Shown here one piece after another: positions 1-8,455 of a DNA stretch of 25,861 bases. Source of the stretch: a virus. Where the stretch lies: IMG/VR virus record IMGVR_UViG_3300025889_000846, positions 1-25,861 of that record. The stretch is one strand, 5' to 3'. The notes under the pieces are model-generated. The model searched no databases. It saw only the letters and a list, made by a program, of their open reading frames with translations, and was not told where the DNA came from. Made by a program: the position numbers and the translations under genes. The stretch's first letter is position 1, and each line of letters starts with the position of its first letter.

Positions 1-139
1 CTCTAGATATTACAGCTATTTGCGCCGCTCCAGCTACAGCCGCCGCCGCCGCGGAAGCATAACGCGAGAAAGGAGCTACGCTATCTTTTGCGAGAGCGTC
101 TACTATCGCTTGAGCCGTTCCGATTACAGCCGTAGAGAT
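1..139. repeat. Left copy of 139-bp terminal direct repeat
   Basis: Bases 1-139 recur at 25723-25861 in direct orientation with one difference (C at 13, T at 25735). Such an end repeat is what an assembler leaves on a circular or circularly permuted genome, giving a unit of 25,722 bp. It lies inside the tape-measure gene, so it is not an intergenic att or cos site. Confidence 0.95.
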
Positions 140-1513
140 TCCGAGCGCTTTACGGATAGCAAAAGAGCGGCGAGCTCGCTTCTCTTCTCCAGACGTAAAA
201 AGCGTATTTAAGCTATTAACGATATCTAACGTCTTCGTCGTAAAAGCTCCTACTTGCTTTACGCGCTCGTTCATTATATCCGCGTAGCCTTGCGCCGCGT
301 TAAGGTTCATCCTCTGACGTTCCGTAAGTCCGTCGCTCTCTTGCTTATTTAGATTCTCTTGTATCCTTGCTCCTCCTTGTACTAGCGTACGCTCTTTCTC
401 GTCCGCTTGTTCTTGATACTTTGGAGTAAGGCGCTCTATAGCTTCGAATTCTTCTTGACGTAGACGGATCGCTTCCGATACTAGCCCGTTAAGCTTGTTT
501 TGTAGTGTAGTCTGGAGCTCTAACGATTCCGCCCGGAGATTATAAACTTCGGCTTCTAATTCCGCTTCCGCTTGTAGATCTTCCGCCGTGGATTCGCTTA
601 GGGCGTTTTGTTCCCTTCGGATACGTAAAGCCTCCTCCGCCTCCGCTCTTCTCCGCTCGAATAATTCCCTCTCTATACGTCCGGCTTCCTCCGCCGCGTT
701 AATTCGTTCCTCTACGCTTTTCGTAGTATCCTCCGCTATTAGATTTAATTGTTTAATCTCGCTTCTTTGCTTCGCTGTAAGTACGAGCGTTTCTCTTTGG
801 GAATCTATTAGAGCTTGTTGCGCCGCTTCCAGCTCCGCCGCTTTTTTAGCCGCTTCGCTCATCTCTTCAGCTACTTCGCTAAAAGCTCCGGCTATATCTT
901 TTCCTACTTCTATAAGATTTCCTACGTCCGTAACGTCCATAATAAAAGTCTCCGCGGCTTGCGAAGCGTCTTCTATAGCTCCGGAAAAGTCTCCGCTAAA
1001 TACTTTTTTAATAGACGATCCGAGTAGTCCGAACGTTTTTAATAATCCGTCTATCTTCTTCTGTACGTACGTCTCAATACTATTTCCGAAGTCTATAAAA
1101 ACTTGTTTCGGATTCGTGAAAGCGTTTAATATTTTCTCTCCTAGACTACTTACTAGATCTACGACTACGCTAAAAGAAGCCTTAAGTCCAGCCATAGCGC
1201 GAGACAAAAATTCCGCGCCGCGCTTCGTTTGTGTGAAGTAGGTTACTAGAGATCCGAGAGCTATTACGAGCGCTCCTATTCCCGTTCCGAGAATTGCAAC
1301 TTTCGTAAGATTCAATCCCTTGATAAAAGTTTGAACTCCTTTCGCCGTCTGGACGAAAGAAGAAGCAAGTCCTCCGGTTACTTTATCGAGCGCTCCTACG
1401 GCTTTTTGTCCCGAAGTAGAGAGATTCTTAATCGCATCGTCCGCCGCTTCGAGACTCTTATTTAAGTTTCCCGTATCCGCTTCGAGCTCTAGTACTATTT
1501 TCTCTTTTGCCAT
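1..1513 (-). CDS. Tail tape measure protein (N-terminal 504 codons; continues at the right end)
   Basis: The reading frame starts at ATG 1513, overlapping the preceding small membrane-protein gene by 19 nt, and is open to base 1. Through the terminal repeat it continues to a TAA at 25519-25517, for 572 residues in all. The start MAKEKIVLELEADTGNLNKS is a typical tape-measure opening. Residues 71-92 are a hydrophobic Gly/Leu/Ile stretch, and about 190-400 is Glu/Arg/Ala-rich and coiled-coil-like. The Ala-rich stretch near 480-498 resembles the membrane-active end of many tape measures. Tape measures fix siphophage tail length; at about 1.5 angstrom per residue this one suggests a tail of roughly 85 nm (inference). 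It lies between tail-tip and head genes. A plus-strand ORF at 588-1241 is its shadow. Confidence 0.85.
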   Translation of the reverse strand, partial: MAKEKIVLELEADTGNLNKSLEAADDAIKNLSTSGQKAVGALDKVTGGLASSFVQTAKGVQTFIKGLNLTKVAILGTGIGALVIALGSLVTYFTQTKRGAEFLSRAMAGLKASFSVVVDLVSSLGEKILNAFTNPKQVFIDFGNSIETYVQKKIDGLLKTFGLLGSSIKKVFSGDFSGAIEDASQAAETFIMDVTDVGNLIEVGKDIAGAFSEVAEEMSEAAKKAAELEAAQQALIDSQRETLVLTAKQRSEIKQLNLIAEDTTKSVEERINAAEEAGRIERELFERRRAEAEEALRIRREQNALSESTAEDLQAEAELEAEVYNLRAESLELQTTLQNKLNGLVSEAIRLRQEEFEAIERLTPKYQEQADEKERTLVQGGARIQENLNKQESDGLTERQRMNLNAAQGYADIMNERVKQVGAFTTKTLDIVNSLNTLFTSGEEKRARRSFAIRKALGISTAVIGTAQAIVDALAKDSVAPFSRYASAAAAAVAGAAQIAVISR

Positions 1514-1674
1514 ATTAGATAGATAACGAAAGCCCAAGTAGACGTAATAACGAAAGCAAGAAGAGCATCTAGAGCTTTAAGCTTCCATCCGCGGAGCTTC
1601 CTTTTCTTCGGCATAACGTCGATAGCATCGAGGATATAACGGAAATCGCGAATATCTTTTACTCTGAACTTCAT
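1495..1674 (-). CDS. Small single-pass membrane protein upstream of tape measure
   Basis: This is a 59-residue protein. I start it at ATG 1674 because that ATG overlaps the TGA of the large tail protein (ATGA), as is usual in this genome; a longer in-frame start at 1698 would overlap more. The N-terminal half is basic (MKFRVKDIRDFRY, then PKKRKLRGWKLK). Residues about 37-55 form one transmembrane segment (LLAFVITSTWAFVIYLIW), followed by QKRK. No family is recognised. Its place between tail-tip and tape-measure genes suggests a virion or assembly role; an extra lysis or inner-membrane factor is also possible. Confidence 0.7.
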   Translation of the reverse strand: MKFRVKDIRDFRYILDAIDVMPKKRKLRGWKLKALDALLAFVITSTWAFVIYLIWQKRK

Positions 1675-3803
1675 TCGATAATAACGGGCATGGTACAATA
1701 TCTACTATCGAAATCGTATACGTATCCGTAACGCTCGCAACAAGCCCGGCTAGCGCTTGTCGGAGTGAATTGTACGATCCCTCCTTTTCCCGTCGTAGGT
1801 AGTTGAGCGCAATCCTCGATATCTCCGAGAATCTTTAAGAGCTTTACTTTCGTTATTCCTTCGCTCGTCGCGTCGTAACTCTGTATCTCTAGGATTCTCC
1901 AGTAAGTAGAGAAGAGATAGATTCTATCGCTCCATTCGAAAGACTGGATATCGACGGGAGTAAGGTAAAAGAAGCCTTCGAAAATACGCGCATCCGGAGA
2001 ATAGAGCTCGTTAGCAAACTTCCTCCAGTAGTAGTAATAGAGACTATTAAGAGGAGTAGCTATAATCTCGCGTAAAGGGCGCGGATGCCCATAAAATAAA
2101 CTCTTATCCGCTACGTCCGTCGCGAAATCGTCCGATTCGCTAAAGAGAGGATATTTAATAAACGCGCTAACTCCGCTATCGTCCGTAGTATTAATATTTA
2201 TCGTAGTCTCTCCATTCCAATATGCTAACATGGGACGCGGATTCGCGATAGGATTTCCCTCCTTCGTAAGACGAAGTACTGGAAATTCTGTATCTGGAAT
2301 GTTCGTAACGAGAAAAGGAGCGAAAGGAGACTTTATCTCCATCGTTCCCGCGGCGAAATCCGAAGAAGGATCTACTATACGCTTCCTTCCGTGAACTTCT
2401 CCCGTTATATTTTGCGCGAGCTCGTTAGCGTAGTCTTCGCTTCCTTCATGCGTAAAGACGTATTCTCGTTTCTGGAGATCCGTAGTAGGGAGTACGGAGT
2501 AATCCTTATCCGTATCTAGTTTATTCGTCCAGTCTTTTACAGCTCCGCCGCTCATATAGTCCGAGAAAGGCTCTACGTAATAATGTGTCGAAACGTTTTT
2601 GTCCTGAATAAAGACGAGATTAAAACTCTTTTGTAGTCCCGCTACGAAATCTATCTTTTTAAGATCGGGAAAGTTGCTCGAAAGCTGTACGGGAATTCCT
2701 GTGTCTTCTTGGAAGTTATAGAGTACGACGCTAGTAGAAGCGTACGCGAGTCCATTAGCGTAAAGTATTGTCCCGCTATTCGCCGTAACTTCGAACGTTA
2801 CAGCTTCTCCAGCTACAAAAGGAAGCGTAATAGCGCTAAAGTTATCTCCGGATAGAGAGTTAAAGATAGTCGTACTTCCCGTCGTACTCCCTACGATATT
2901 AAACGTAGCCGCGGCGCTGGAGTTCATCCGTACAAGGAAAGTAAAAGTCCCCGATATAGTCGGAGTCCATTTATAAGTACTAGCGTTATAATCGTTCGCG
3001 TTATCGTAGAAAACTCCAGTATCCGCAAAAGGCGCTAGAATCGTTCCAGTAGAGGAAAAAGTATAATCCGAAGAGAGACCTATTCCGAAGCATTTACTAG
3101 ATACGGCGTAAGTACGTACTATCGCCTCCGAGCTTAAGCACATTAGATAAACTTCCTCGCCCGTAGTATCGAAAAAGTCAGAATCGAAAGTAAGTCCCGC
3201 CTCGCTCATAATTAACGAGAAGACGAATTTAATAGACGCGAACGGAGTTACTTCCGAATGCTTCAGGACGGCGGAAGAAGGAGAGACGGGAAAGGTAGTA
3301 GAGCTCCAATTAAAGCCCCTATCGACTAGCCCGAAGCGGATAGCTCCAGAGTACAGAGTTCCAGAGTTTCCGGAAACGATGTTAGCGTAATTGAGGCTAA
3401 AGTTATAAGCCGCCGTTGAGATTTCGGAAAGCTTCTCGTCTCCGATACTACGCGAAAGCGAAGCCGCATCTCCGAAAAAGGCTAGCTCGATATCTACGTA
3501 CTTTCCTTTCGTTACGTACCATTGTTTGACCTGAAGATATCCCTCTACTAGCGTTACGCCTTCGCGCTGAAAACGAGCGGGAAGCTTCCGCTTATAGTCG
3601 TATGAGGAGATAAGAGTAAGATCGAATATCCCGAAGATATCCGCGTTATGCGGAGTAAGAGGAACTCGAAACGTTTGGGAGTACGTAGCCGCTGGAGCGT
3701 TGATCTCTTGTATCTCCGTAAAGCGGAAATTTAGGTTTATCGGCTGGAAAGAGTAAAGCTCTACTTCGCTCCATCCGTTTACGTCAACGAATAAAATTAG
3801 CAT
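1671..3803 (-). CDS. Large tail-tip / baseplate protein with adhesin-like domain
   Basis: This is a 710-residue protein starting at ATG 3803, inside the last codons of the 410-residue tail gene. The N-terminus, with ATYSQTFRVPLTPHNADIFG near residues 39-58, resembles the opening of tail-tip proteins in Bacteroidota siphophages. Residues about 240-370 are Ser/Thr/Gly-rich and beta-predicted, like an inserted carbohydrate-binding or TNF/C1q-like sandwich. The C-terminus has a Cys cluster (ACCERYGYVYDFDSRYC). By size and position just before the tape measure it is probably the hub or tip protein of the tail, perhaps contributing to host recognition. Assignment rests on context and family resemblance; no enzymatic motif is seen. 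Confidence 0.65.
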   Translation of the reverse strand: MLILFVDVNGWSEVELYSFQPINLNFRFTEIQEINAPAATYSQTFRVPLTPHNADIFGIFDLTLISSYDYKRKLPARFQREGVTLVEGYLQVKQWYVTKGKYVDIELAFFGDAASLSRSIGDEKLSEISTAAYNFSLNYANIVSGNSGTLYSGAIRFGLVDRGFNWSSTTFPVSPSSAVLKHSEVTPFASIKFVFSLIMSEAGLTFDSDFFDTTGEEVYLMCLSSEAIVRTYAVSSKCFGIGLSSDYTFSSTGTILAPFADTGVFYDNANDYNASTYKWTPTISGTFTFLVRMNSSAAATFNIVGSTTGSTTIFNSLSGDNFSAITLPFVAGEAVTFEVTANSGTILYANGLAYASTSVVLYNFQEDTGIPVQLSSNFPDLKKIDFVAGLQKSFNLVFIQDKNVSTHYYVEPFSDYMSGGAVKDWTNKLDTDKDYSVLPTTDLQKREYVFTHEGSEDYANELAQNITGEVHGRKRIVDPSSDFAAGTMEIKSPFAPFLVTNIPDTEFPVLRLTKEGNPIANPRPMLAYWNGETTININTTDDSGVSAFIKYPLFSESDDFATDVADKSLFYGHPRPLREIIATPLNSLYYYYWRKFANELYSPDARIFEGFFYLTPVDIQSFEWSDRIYLFSTYWRILEIQSYDATSEGITKVKLLKILGDIEDCAQLPTTGKGGIVQFTPTSASRACCERYGYVYDFDSRYCTMPVIIE

Positions 3804-5029
3804 CGTAGAGATTGAGCGAGTTTAACGGAGAACGAGACTTGAAAGATTCTAGCGGATTCTTTCGTTATCTCTAGCGAGCTCTCTTCCGGGAGTACTGGAA
3901 GCCATGTATCCAAACGGAGATAAGCTTTCTTTGCCATGAATAGCGCTCGTAGTACTTGCATCTCTTCTTCGTTAAAGATTCCGCGTAACGTAAACTTTTG
4001 AGAGGCTTCCTTATAAAAGTATTTCTCTTCGGACGTAAAGTACGGGAGCGAAAACGTAGCCGCGTTCCAAGTTCCCGCCGCCGGTTTATAAGGCTTGTTT
4101 TCCGTTGTATACGTTTCGAGGCGCTTCCCTTCGAAGCTCAAGTAATCCCATCCTCCGCGAGAGTTATTAAAGGCTATTTGCGTCGCTTCTTGTCTTCGGC
4201 TCTTGCAATCCCGGACTATCCTTAACTCTCGTCCTTTTTGAGTAGATACAGCATCGCGAGGAAAGATCCGAATGTTCTCCCAATTAGTAAGAGTCCATCC
4301 TAGCGCCTCCAGAGTAGCGGGAAACGCCGCCGCATAGCAAAGAAAGCCGTTAGTAGGACTTGTAGCTGTAGGAAGTTGAGCGCCGTTAGTAGTATTAATA
4401 TCTACGGCTTGAGTAATCGTAACTCCTCCAGCGTAAGTAATGGTATATACTAGCTGCGTTACGGAGCTAATAGTATTACGAAGTAAGAAAGCTACGTATC
4501 CCTCGTCTTCGTCTCTAGCTTTTATCTCTATATGATCTCCCGTAAGCGGATAGTCTGTAAGCCAATACTTCTTGTCGCTTGCCGTTCCGTAGAAATCCGA
4601 AAAGTCTGGATGTAAGCCGCTGGAAGTTTGTTCTCTTCCGCCTATTAAGTAGATAGTCTTCGTCGCTTGCGCTAGCGTCTCGCTCGATCCGTCGTACTCG
4701 CCTATCTTAACTTCATACTTCTTTACGTTCCCGTTCGAGCGCGTAAGATATTTAGTAGTATAGGAAAAGAGGATAGAAGCACTATCTAAATAAGGAGACG
4801 TATCCGGCTCTACTCTATCCTTTGCGATAGTACCTAAATCGAAAAAAGCTTTTTCCGCTTCGTTCGGAGCGAGATAGTACTTCCCTATCTCCGTTCCATC
4901 CTCAAAGACTTGTACGATATAGCGAAAAGCGTCCGTAATCGTAGTCGAAGTAGATAATCCGTAGATAAGCCTCTGATTCGCTGGAAGAAAGGAGTTATCC
5001 GTAGGAGATCCGGCAAGAAATATAGCCAT
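3797..5029 (-). CDS. Tail protein, probable distal tail / baseplate component
   Basis: This is a 410-residue protein starting at ATG 5029, a few bases after the stop of the HK97-gp10-like gene and overlapping the next tail gene by 7 nt. It begins MAIFLAGSPTDNSFLPANQR and is beta-rich throughout, with no signal peptide or membrane segment. The C-terminal third (about 320-400) contains FTLRGIFNEEEMQVLRALF and LRLDTWLPVLPEESSLEITK. Its position between tail-completion and tail-tip genes fits a distal-tail protein linking tube and tip. I recognise no catalytic motif, and a fibre-support role cannot be excluded. Confidence 0.55.
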   Translation of the reverse strand: MAIFLAGSPTDNSFLPANQRLIYGLSTSTTITDAFRYIVQVFEDGTEIGKYYLAPNEAEKAFFDLGTIAKDRVEPDTSPYLDSASILFSYTTKYLTRSNGNVKKYEVKIGEYDGSSETLAQATKTIYLIGGREQTSSGLHPDFSDFYGTASDKKYWLTDYPLTGDHIEIKARDEDEGYVAFLLRNTISSVTQLVYTITYAGGVTITQAVDINTTNGAQLPTATSPTNGFLCYAAAFPATLEALGWTLTNWENIRIFPRDAVSTQKGRELRIVRDCKSRRQEATQIAFNNSRGGWDYLSFEGKRLETYTTENKPYKPAAGTWNAATFSLPYFTSEEKYFYKEASQKFTLRGIFNEEEMQVLRALFMAKKAYLRLDTWLPVLPEESSLEITKESARIFQVSFSVKLAQSLRC

Positions 5030-5031
5030 AA

Positions 5032-5625
5032 TTACGAGCGTATAGTTATGTTCTTAAAGCGAGCGCTTATCTCTTTAGACGCGGCTTCGGCGATATCCTT
5101 ACTTAAGCGCTTCTCGTTCTTTTTCCATGCGGAAGAATAGCCTCGCTCAAAGTAGAAGATTCCCGGAATCCCGTTCTTCTGTATGCTACGAGCGATAAGA
5201 AACGCGGGAGAGTTCATAGGATCTACTTTCTTTCCGGTTCTCTTGCTTATATACGGCTTCTGAGAGATAAAGCTTCCTTTCGCGTCGCGTAGTCGTACGG
5301 GCTTCTTTTTCATCCATCCTTTGATAACGTCTATAGGTGGCATCTTTGCACCATACGAGAACGGAGATCCGCGCCTTTTCAAAGTTCCGTTTACTCCGAA
5401 ATGGATATAAGCGGCGTATTCTTTAGGCTTGCCTTTTGCGTAGAGCTGGATAGCTCTTACTTGCCCATTACGATAGCGAAACTTATACGCGAGGCTCTTT
5501 TGTAGAGCTCTAGTAGCTACGCCGTAATTCTTATTCTTTCCGATTCGCTTTACTCCTAGCTCCCTTTTCGAAGCTAGTACTACCTCATCCGCGAAACGAA
5601 GTAAAGCCTTGTTATAATTGTCCAT
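5032..5625 (-). CDS. HK97 gp10-like tail completion / neck protein
   Basis: This is a 197-residue very basic protein. It begins MDNYNKALLRFADEVVLASK and contains EYAAYIHFGVNGTLKRRG around residues 69-86 and IDVIKGWMKKKP around 98-109. The pattern of an N-terminal helix, a Y-x-x-x-x-HFG turn and a distal segment (SPAFLIARSIQKNGIPG) is that of HK97 gp10-like proteins, which join the tail to the head or complete the tail. It overlaps the preceding 76-residue gene by 14 nt. Charge and fold resemblance support the call, though the family is divergent. Confidence 0.65.
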   Translation of the reverse strand: MDNYNKALLRFADEVVLASKRELGVKRIGKNKNYGVATRALQKSLAYKFRYRNGQVRAIQLYAKGKPKEYAAYIHFGVNGTLKRRGSPFSYGAKMPPIDVIKGWMKKKPVRLRDAKGSFISQKPYISKRTGKKVDPMNSPAFLIARSIQKNGIPGIFYFERGYSSAWKKNEKRLSKDIAEAASKEISARFKNITIRS

Positions 5626-5842
5626 CGTCTAAAGTCCATTCCGGAGTAATCATAAGAGCCGCGGCTTGCTCATGCGTTAAATACGTTCCGCCTCTTACAG
5701 AGATATTCCCTTTATACTCGACTATAGCTAGCGATCCGTCTACGCTCTTTCGAACGTAATCGTAAGAGATATCTTCCAAAGAATCGTAGTTAAGTTCTTT
5801 AGCCATATCCGAAGGGAGTACATAGTATAGTTTAGTAGCCAT
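5612..5842 (-). CDS. Small hypothetical protein in the tail operon
   Basis: This is a 76-residue acidic protein (MATKLYYVLPSDMAKELNY..., ending WTLDDGQL). It overlaps the LamG-like gene upstream by 11 nt and the gp10-like gene downstream by 14 nt, so it is translated as part of the tail operon. No membrane segment or known motif is seen. A small tail-assembly or connector role is inferred only from position. Confidence 0.65.
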   Translation of the reverse strand: MATKLYYVLPSDMAKELNYDSLEDISYDYVRKSVDGSLAIVEYKGNISVRGGTYLTHEQAAALMITPEWTLDDGQL

Positions 5843-6539
5843 AGCGAGATTTAGTAGAGTTATAGTTTTGTGTTATTTCCGTTTGGGAAAGAGGAGTAGT
5901 ATAAGCGTGAGCTTCTCCTATACTTCCGTCTACAGCGTAAGCCGAATCGCTCAAGGCATTATATACGCTTGTCATAGATGCGGAAGTATCTACTCCGGAA
6001 GCCGTTCCAGAAGAGGATAGAGCAAGTCCCGTTCCATCGTATACATATCCCTTTAAACTCTTGGAAGTGTTATCCCAAGACATCGCGAGATAGTACCATG
6101 TTCCAGTAACAAGAGTAAAAACAGGAATTAACGTAGAGAAATTTCCCGCGTTATCCTCTACTCTGAAGCTCATTCTCGAAGTAGCGCCGTTCCAGTAAAT
6201 CTGATAGCCTTTAAAGCCGCTCGAATTCCATAGAGTAAAAGTCATTCTAAGTCCTGTACTCGCGTCGAATTTAACCCATACTCCGAGCGTAGTATTCGGA
6301 AGAGATAGAGTATAGTTAGGGCTTTTTATTTGGTCGTTGATTCCGTCGAAATCAAAATAGCCGTTTCCGTTATACGTTGCTCCCGTTATAGTTAAATCTA
6401 CATTCCCTTGTAGATCGTAAAGCGTACTTCCGCTTCCGGGATAGCTATTCGTATTCTTTGGATTATAGCTATAGAGCAAATTACTTTGAATGATTCGCGT
6501 ACTAGCTGGAGTAGCGTTTACGGCGTGAAAGAAGTTCAT
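5832..6539 (-). CDS. LamG / concanavalin-A-like lectin domain protein, probable receptor binding
   Basis: This is a 235-residue protein if started at ATG 6539, which overlaps the TAA of the fibre gene (TAATG); another in-frame ATG at 6569 would add ten residues. After a short N-terminus (MNFFHAVNATPASTRIIQ), the pattern YSYNPKNTNSYPGSG, LYDLQG, GYFDFDG, LGVWVKFD, TWYYLAMSWD and KGYVYDGT matches the LamG/concanavalin-A-like jelly roll, ending in GSIGEAHAYTTPLSQTEI. Such domains in phage tails usually bind glycans. Lying directly after the fibre gene, it is probably a fibre tip or accessory adhesin. Confidence 0.7.
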   Translation of the reverse strand: MNFFHAVNATPASTRIIQSNLLYSYNPKNTNSYPGSGSTLYDLQGNVDLTITGATYNGNGYFDFDGINDQIKSPNYTLSLPNTTLGVWVKFDASTGLRMTFTLWNSSGFKGYQIYWNGATSRMSFRVEDNAGNFSTLIPVFTLVTGTWYYLAMSWDNTSKSLKGYVYDGTGLALSSSGTASGVDTSASMTSVYNALSDSAYAVDGSIGEAHAYTTPLSQTEITQNYNSTKSRYGY

Positions 6540-8455
6540 TACGGCTTGCGTTCTCCAGTTATTACCCATTCGTCCGCTCCTCCTACTTGCTTTAATCCTA
6601 TTACGGCGTATTGCTCCGCTGTAACGTTAGAGAAGCCGCTAGTATTTCGGATCGTTACTCCAGAAGCTCCCGTAATAGTTACGCTTCCCGTTCCTCCTTG
6701 ATATACTAGAATTTCCGCGTCTTTCGTTAGTCCCGTCTGAATCTCTAGCGTTATCGCTGAAGAAGAAGAAGCTATTACAAACTTTTGTTCGTAAGCTGGA
6801 GTTAAAGCTGTACTTCCCGTAACGGAAGTAGTAGGATAACTCGCGCTAGGAATAGTAGGAGTTCCGGATAGATCGCTATAAGCTCCGCTCGTAGCTACAG
6901 CCGCTAGAGTCGGCTTATTCAGAATTTGAGAATCTCCTGTAATTGAGTTCCAGTCCGCGTTCACGTTTACTTCCGCTCCCGCGGCGATTCCGGCTAGCTT
7001 GCTCTTTTCAGCGTCTGTAAAAGCGTTCGTATCCGCGTTCGATTCGTACGCCGTCTTTATCTCCGAAGCTGTAGGATTAACTTCCGCGCCCGTCTCGATT
7101 CCGGCTAGCTTCGTACGCTCTGCGCTCGTAATTATCGCTCCACTTCCCGCGCTTGTTACGTCCGTTAGATCAGTTACGCTCGCCGCCGCTATGAGAGTAT
7201 TTACGCGCGCATTCGTATGATAGAGATTCGATCCTTCCGGGATATCCGTAGTAGTTGCGTCTACAGCTATCGTAAGCGTATCCGTAGTCGCGTTCGTAGC
7301 TAGGTCTATTCCTGTCCCTGCGTTAATGTTTAGAGTATCGTTCCCGCTATCCGCGACAATATTGGATTGTCCCGGAACGGCTATCGTTCCGAATGAATGT
7401 CCGCCGCCGCCGCCTCCGCTGGAAGAAATTTCGATATCGTTTCCGACTTGCGTAAGAGTTACATTACTTCCCGCCGATAGCGTTACAGCTCCGGATAATC
7501 CGTTAAGCGTATTTACATAATTCGCCGCTTCGAGCGCGGCTATATCCGCCGCATTCGTAGCAATATCCGCCGCATTCGCTACTATACTTCCCGTAGCTGT
7601 ATTTATCTGCGTCTGTAGTCCGCTATCCGCGGAGATACGAGCGCTTTCCTCGTTGCCTACTTCCGTATCTACGTAGGTCGTAGTAGCTAGTCCGAGCGCC
7701 GTAACTCGAGCATCTACGCGAGCGTCCGTATAGTACTCGTTCGTCTCTCCTTCCGGGATATCGTCCGTATCTAGAGCTATGTTCCCGTTAATATCCGGCT
7801 CGATATCGTTTACGCTCGATACGCCTCCAGCGCCTCCAGAGATAGAAAGCGTTACGTCTCCGTTTCCGTTATCCGTTAGCGTCCCGTTAGGAACGCGAAT
7901 AGTATTCACCGATAGAACGTCCGTAGCTCCGTTAATAGTAAGCATCCGCAAGAGTCCGCGCCTCGCGTACGTGAATCCTCCGCCTTCCGGCTGTACTCCG
8001 TTTAAGGGAAGGTTACAAGCGCTACGATCGTAAGGAACGCTAATAGATATATCGAGGAGAGCTCCCGCGAGTACGTTCGCGTAGCTAGCATAGATAGGAA
8101 GTACGCTCCCGCTCGTTACTTCGTAATCTTCGTCGAAGATGAAAATATTTCCTCCGCTGGAGATATCCGCTAGTAGATCTTCTAAACATTGTTCCGAGTC
8201 CGATACGGCTTCTTTCCTTTGCTCGTTCTTCTCTTCCTTTTCTCCGGGAAGGTCTATTAGATAGAGCTCGAAGTTATACGTCTTCGTTCCTTCGTCGTAA
8301 TCCGCTCCGTTATAGACAAGATATAAAGCGGGATACGTTCCGAGCTTTTCTAAATCGAGCTCGTCCGCGCTCTTGCCGAAGCTGAACGTCTGTATAAAGT
8401 AGTGATTCTCCGCGAAGGATTCGATTCTACTTAGAATAGCGTTTAGAGAGATCAT
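6539..8455 (-). CDS. Tail-terminator-like domain fused to a long tail fibre
   Basis: This is a 638-residue protein. Residues 1 to about 150 (from MISLNAILSRIESFAENHYF to DISISVPYDRSACNLP) look like the small tail-terminator or tail-completion proteins of Bacteroidota siphophages. The rest is fibre-like: near-repeats around DIPEG-N-YYTDARV and DIPEGSNLYHTNARV, a Gly6 hinge (SSSGGGGGG), and the tail-fibre repeat KLAGI-GAEVN twice (SAERTKLAGIETGAEVN, DAEKSKLAGIAAGAEVN). The C-terminus (AEQYAVIGLKQVGGADEWVITGE) is typical of fibre ends. It overlaps the chaperone -1 frame by 29 nt and the LamG gene by one base. The fusion implies fibres anchored where the first domain sits, possibly the neck (inference). 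Confidence 0.7.
   Translation of the reverse strand: MISLNAILSRIESFAENHYFIQTFSFGKSADELDLEKLGTYPALYLVYNGADYDEGTKTYNFELYLIDLPGEKEEKNEQRKEAVSDSEQCLEDLLADISSGGNIFIFDEDYEVTSGSVLPIYASYANVLAGALLDISISVPYDRSACNLPLNGVQPEGGGFTYARRGLLRMLTINGATDVLSVNTIRVPNGTLTDNGNGDVTLSISGGAGGVSSVNDIEPDINGNIALDTDDIPEGETNEYYTDARVDARVTALGLATTTYVDTEVGNEESARISADSGLQTQINTATGSIVANAADIATNAADIAALEAANYVNTLNGLSGAVTLSAGSNVTLTQVGNDIEISSSGGGGGGHSFGTIAVPGQSNIVADSGNDTLNINAGTGIDLATNATTDTLTIAVDATTTDIPEGSNLYHTNARVNTLIAAASVTDLTDVTSAGSGAIITSAERTKLAGIETGAEVNPTASEIKTAYESNADTNAFTDAEKSKLAGIAAGAEVNVNADWNSITGDSQILNKPTLAAVATSGAYSDLSGTPTIPSASYPTTSVTGSTALTPAYEQKFVIASSSSAITLEIQTGLTKDAEILVYQGGTGSVTITGASGVTIRNTSGFSNVTAEQYAVIGLKQVGGADEWVITGERKP

Noticed and set aside
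1-139. Terminal repeat as att or cos site
   Set aside because: It is coding sequence of the tape measure and there is no integrase; best explained as circular-assembly overlap.
588-1241. 217-codon plus-strand ORF
   Set aside because: It is the shadow of the tape-measure gene; the minus frame gives the characteristic protein.
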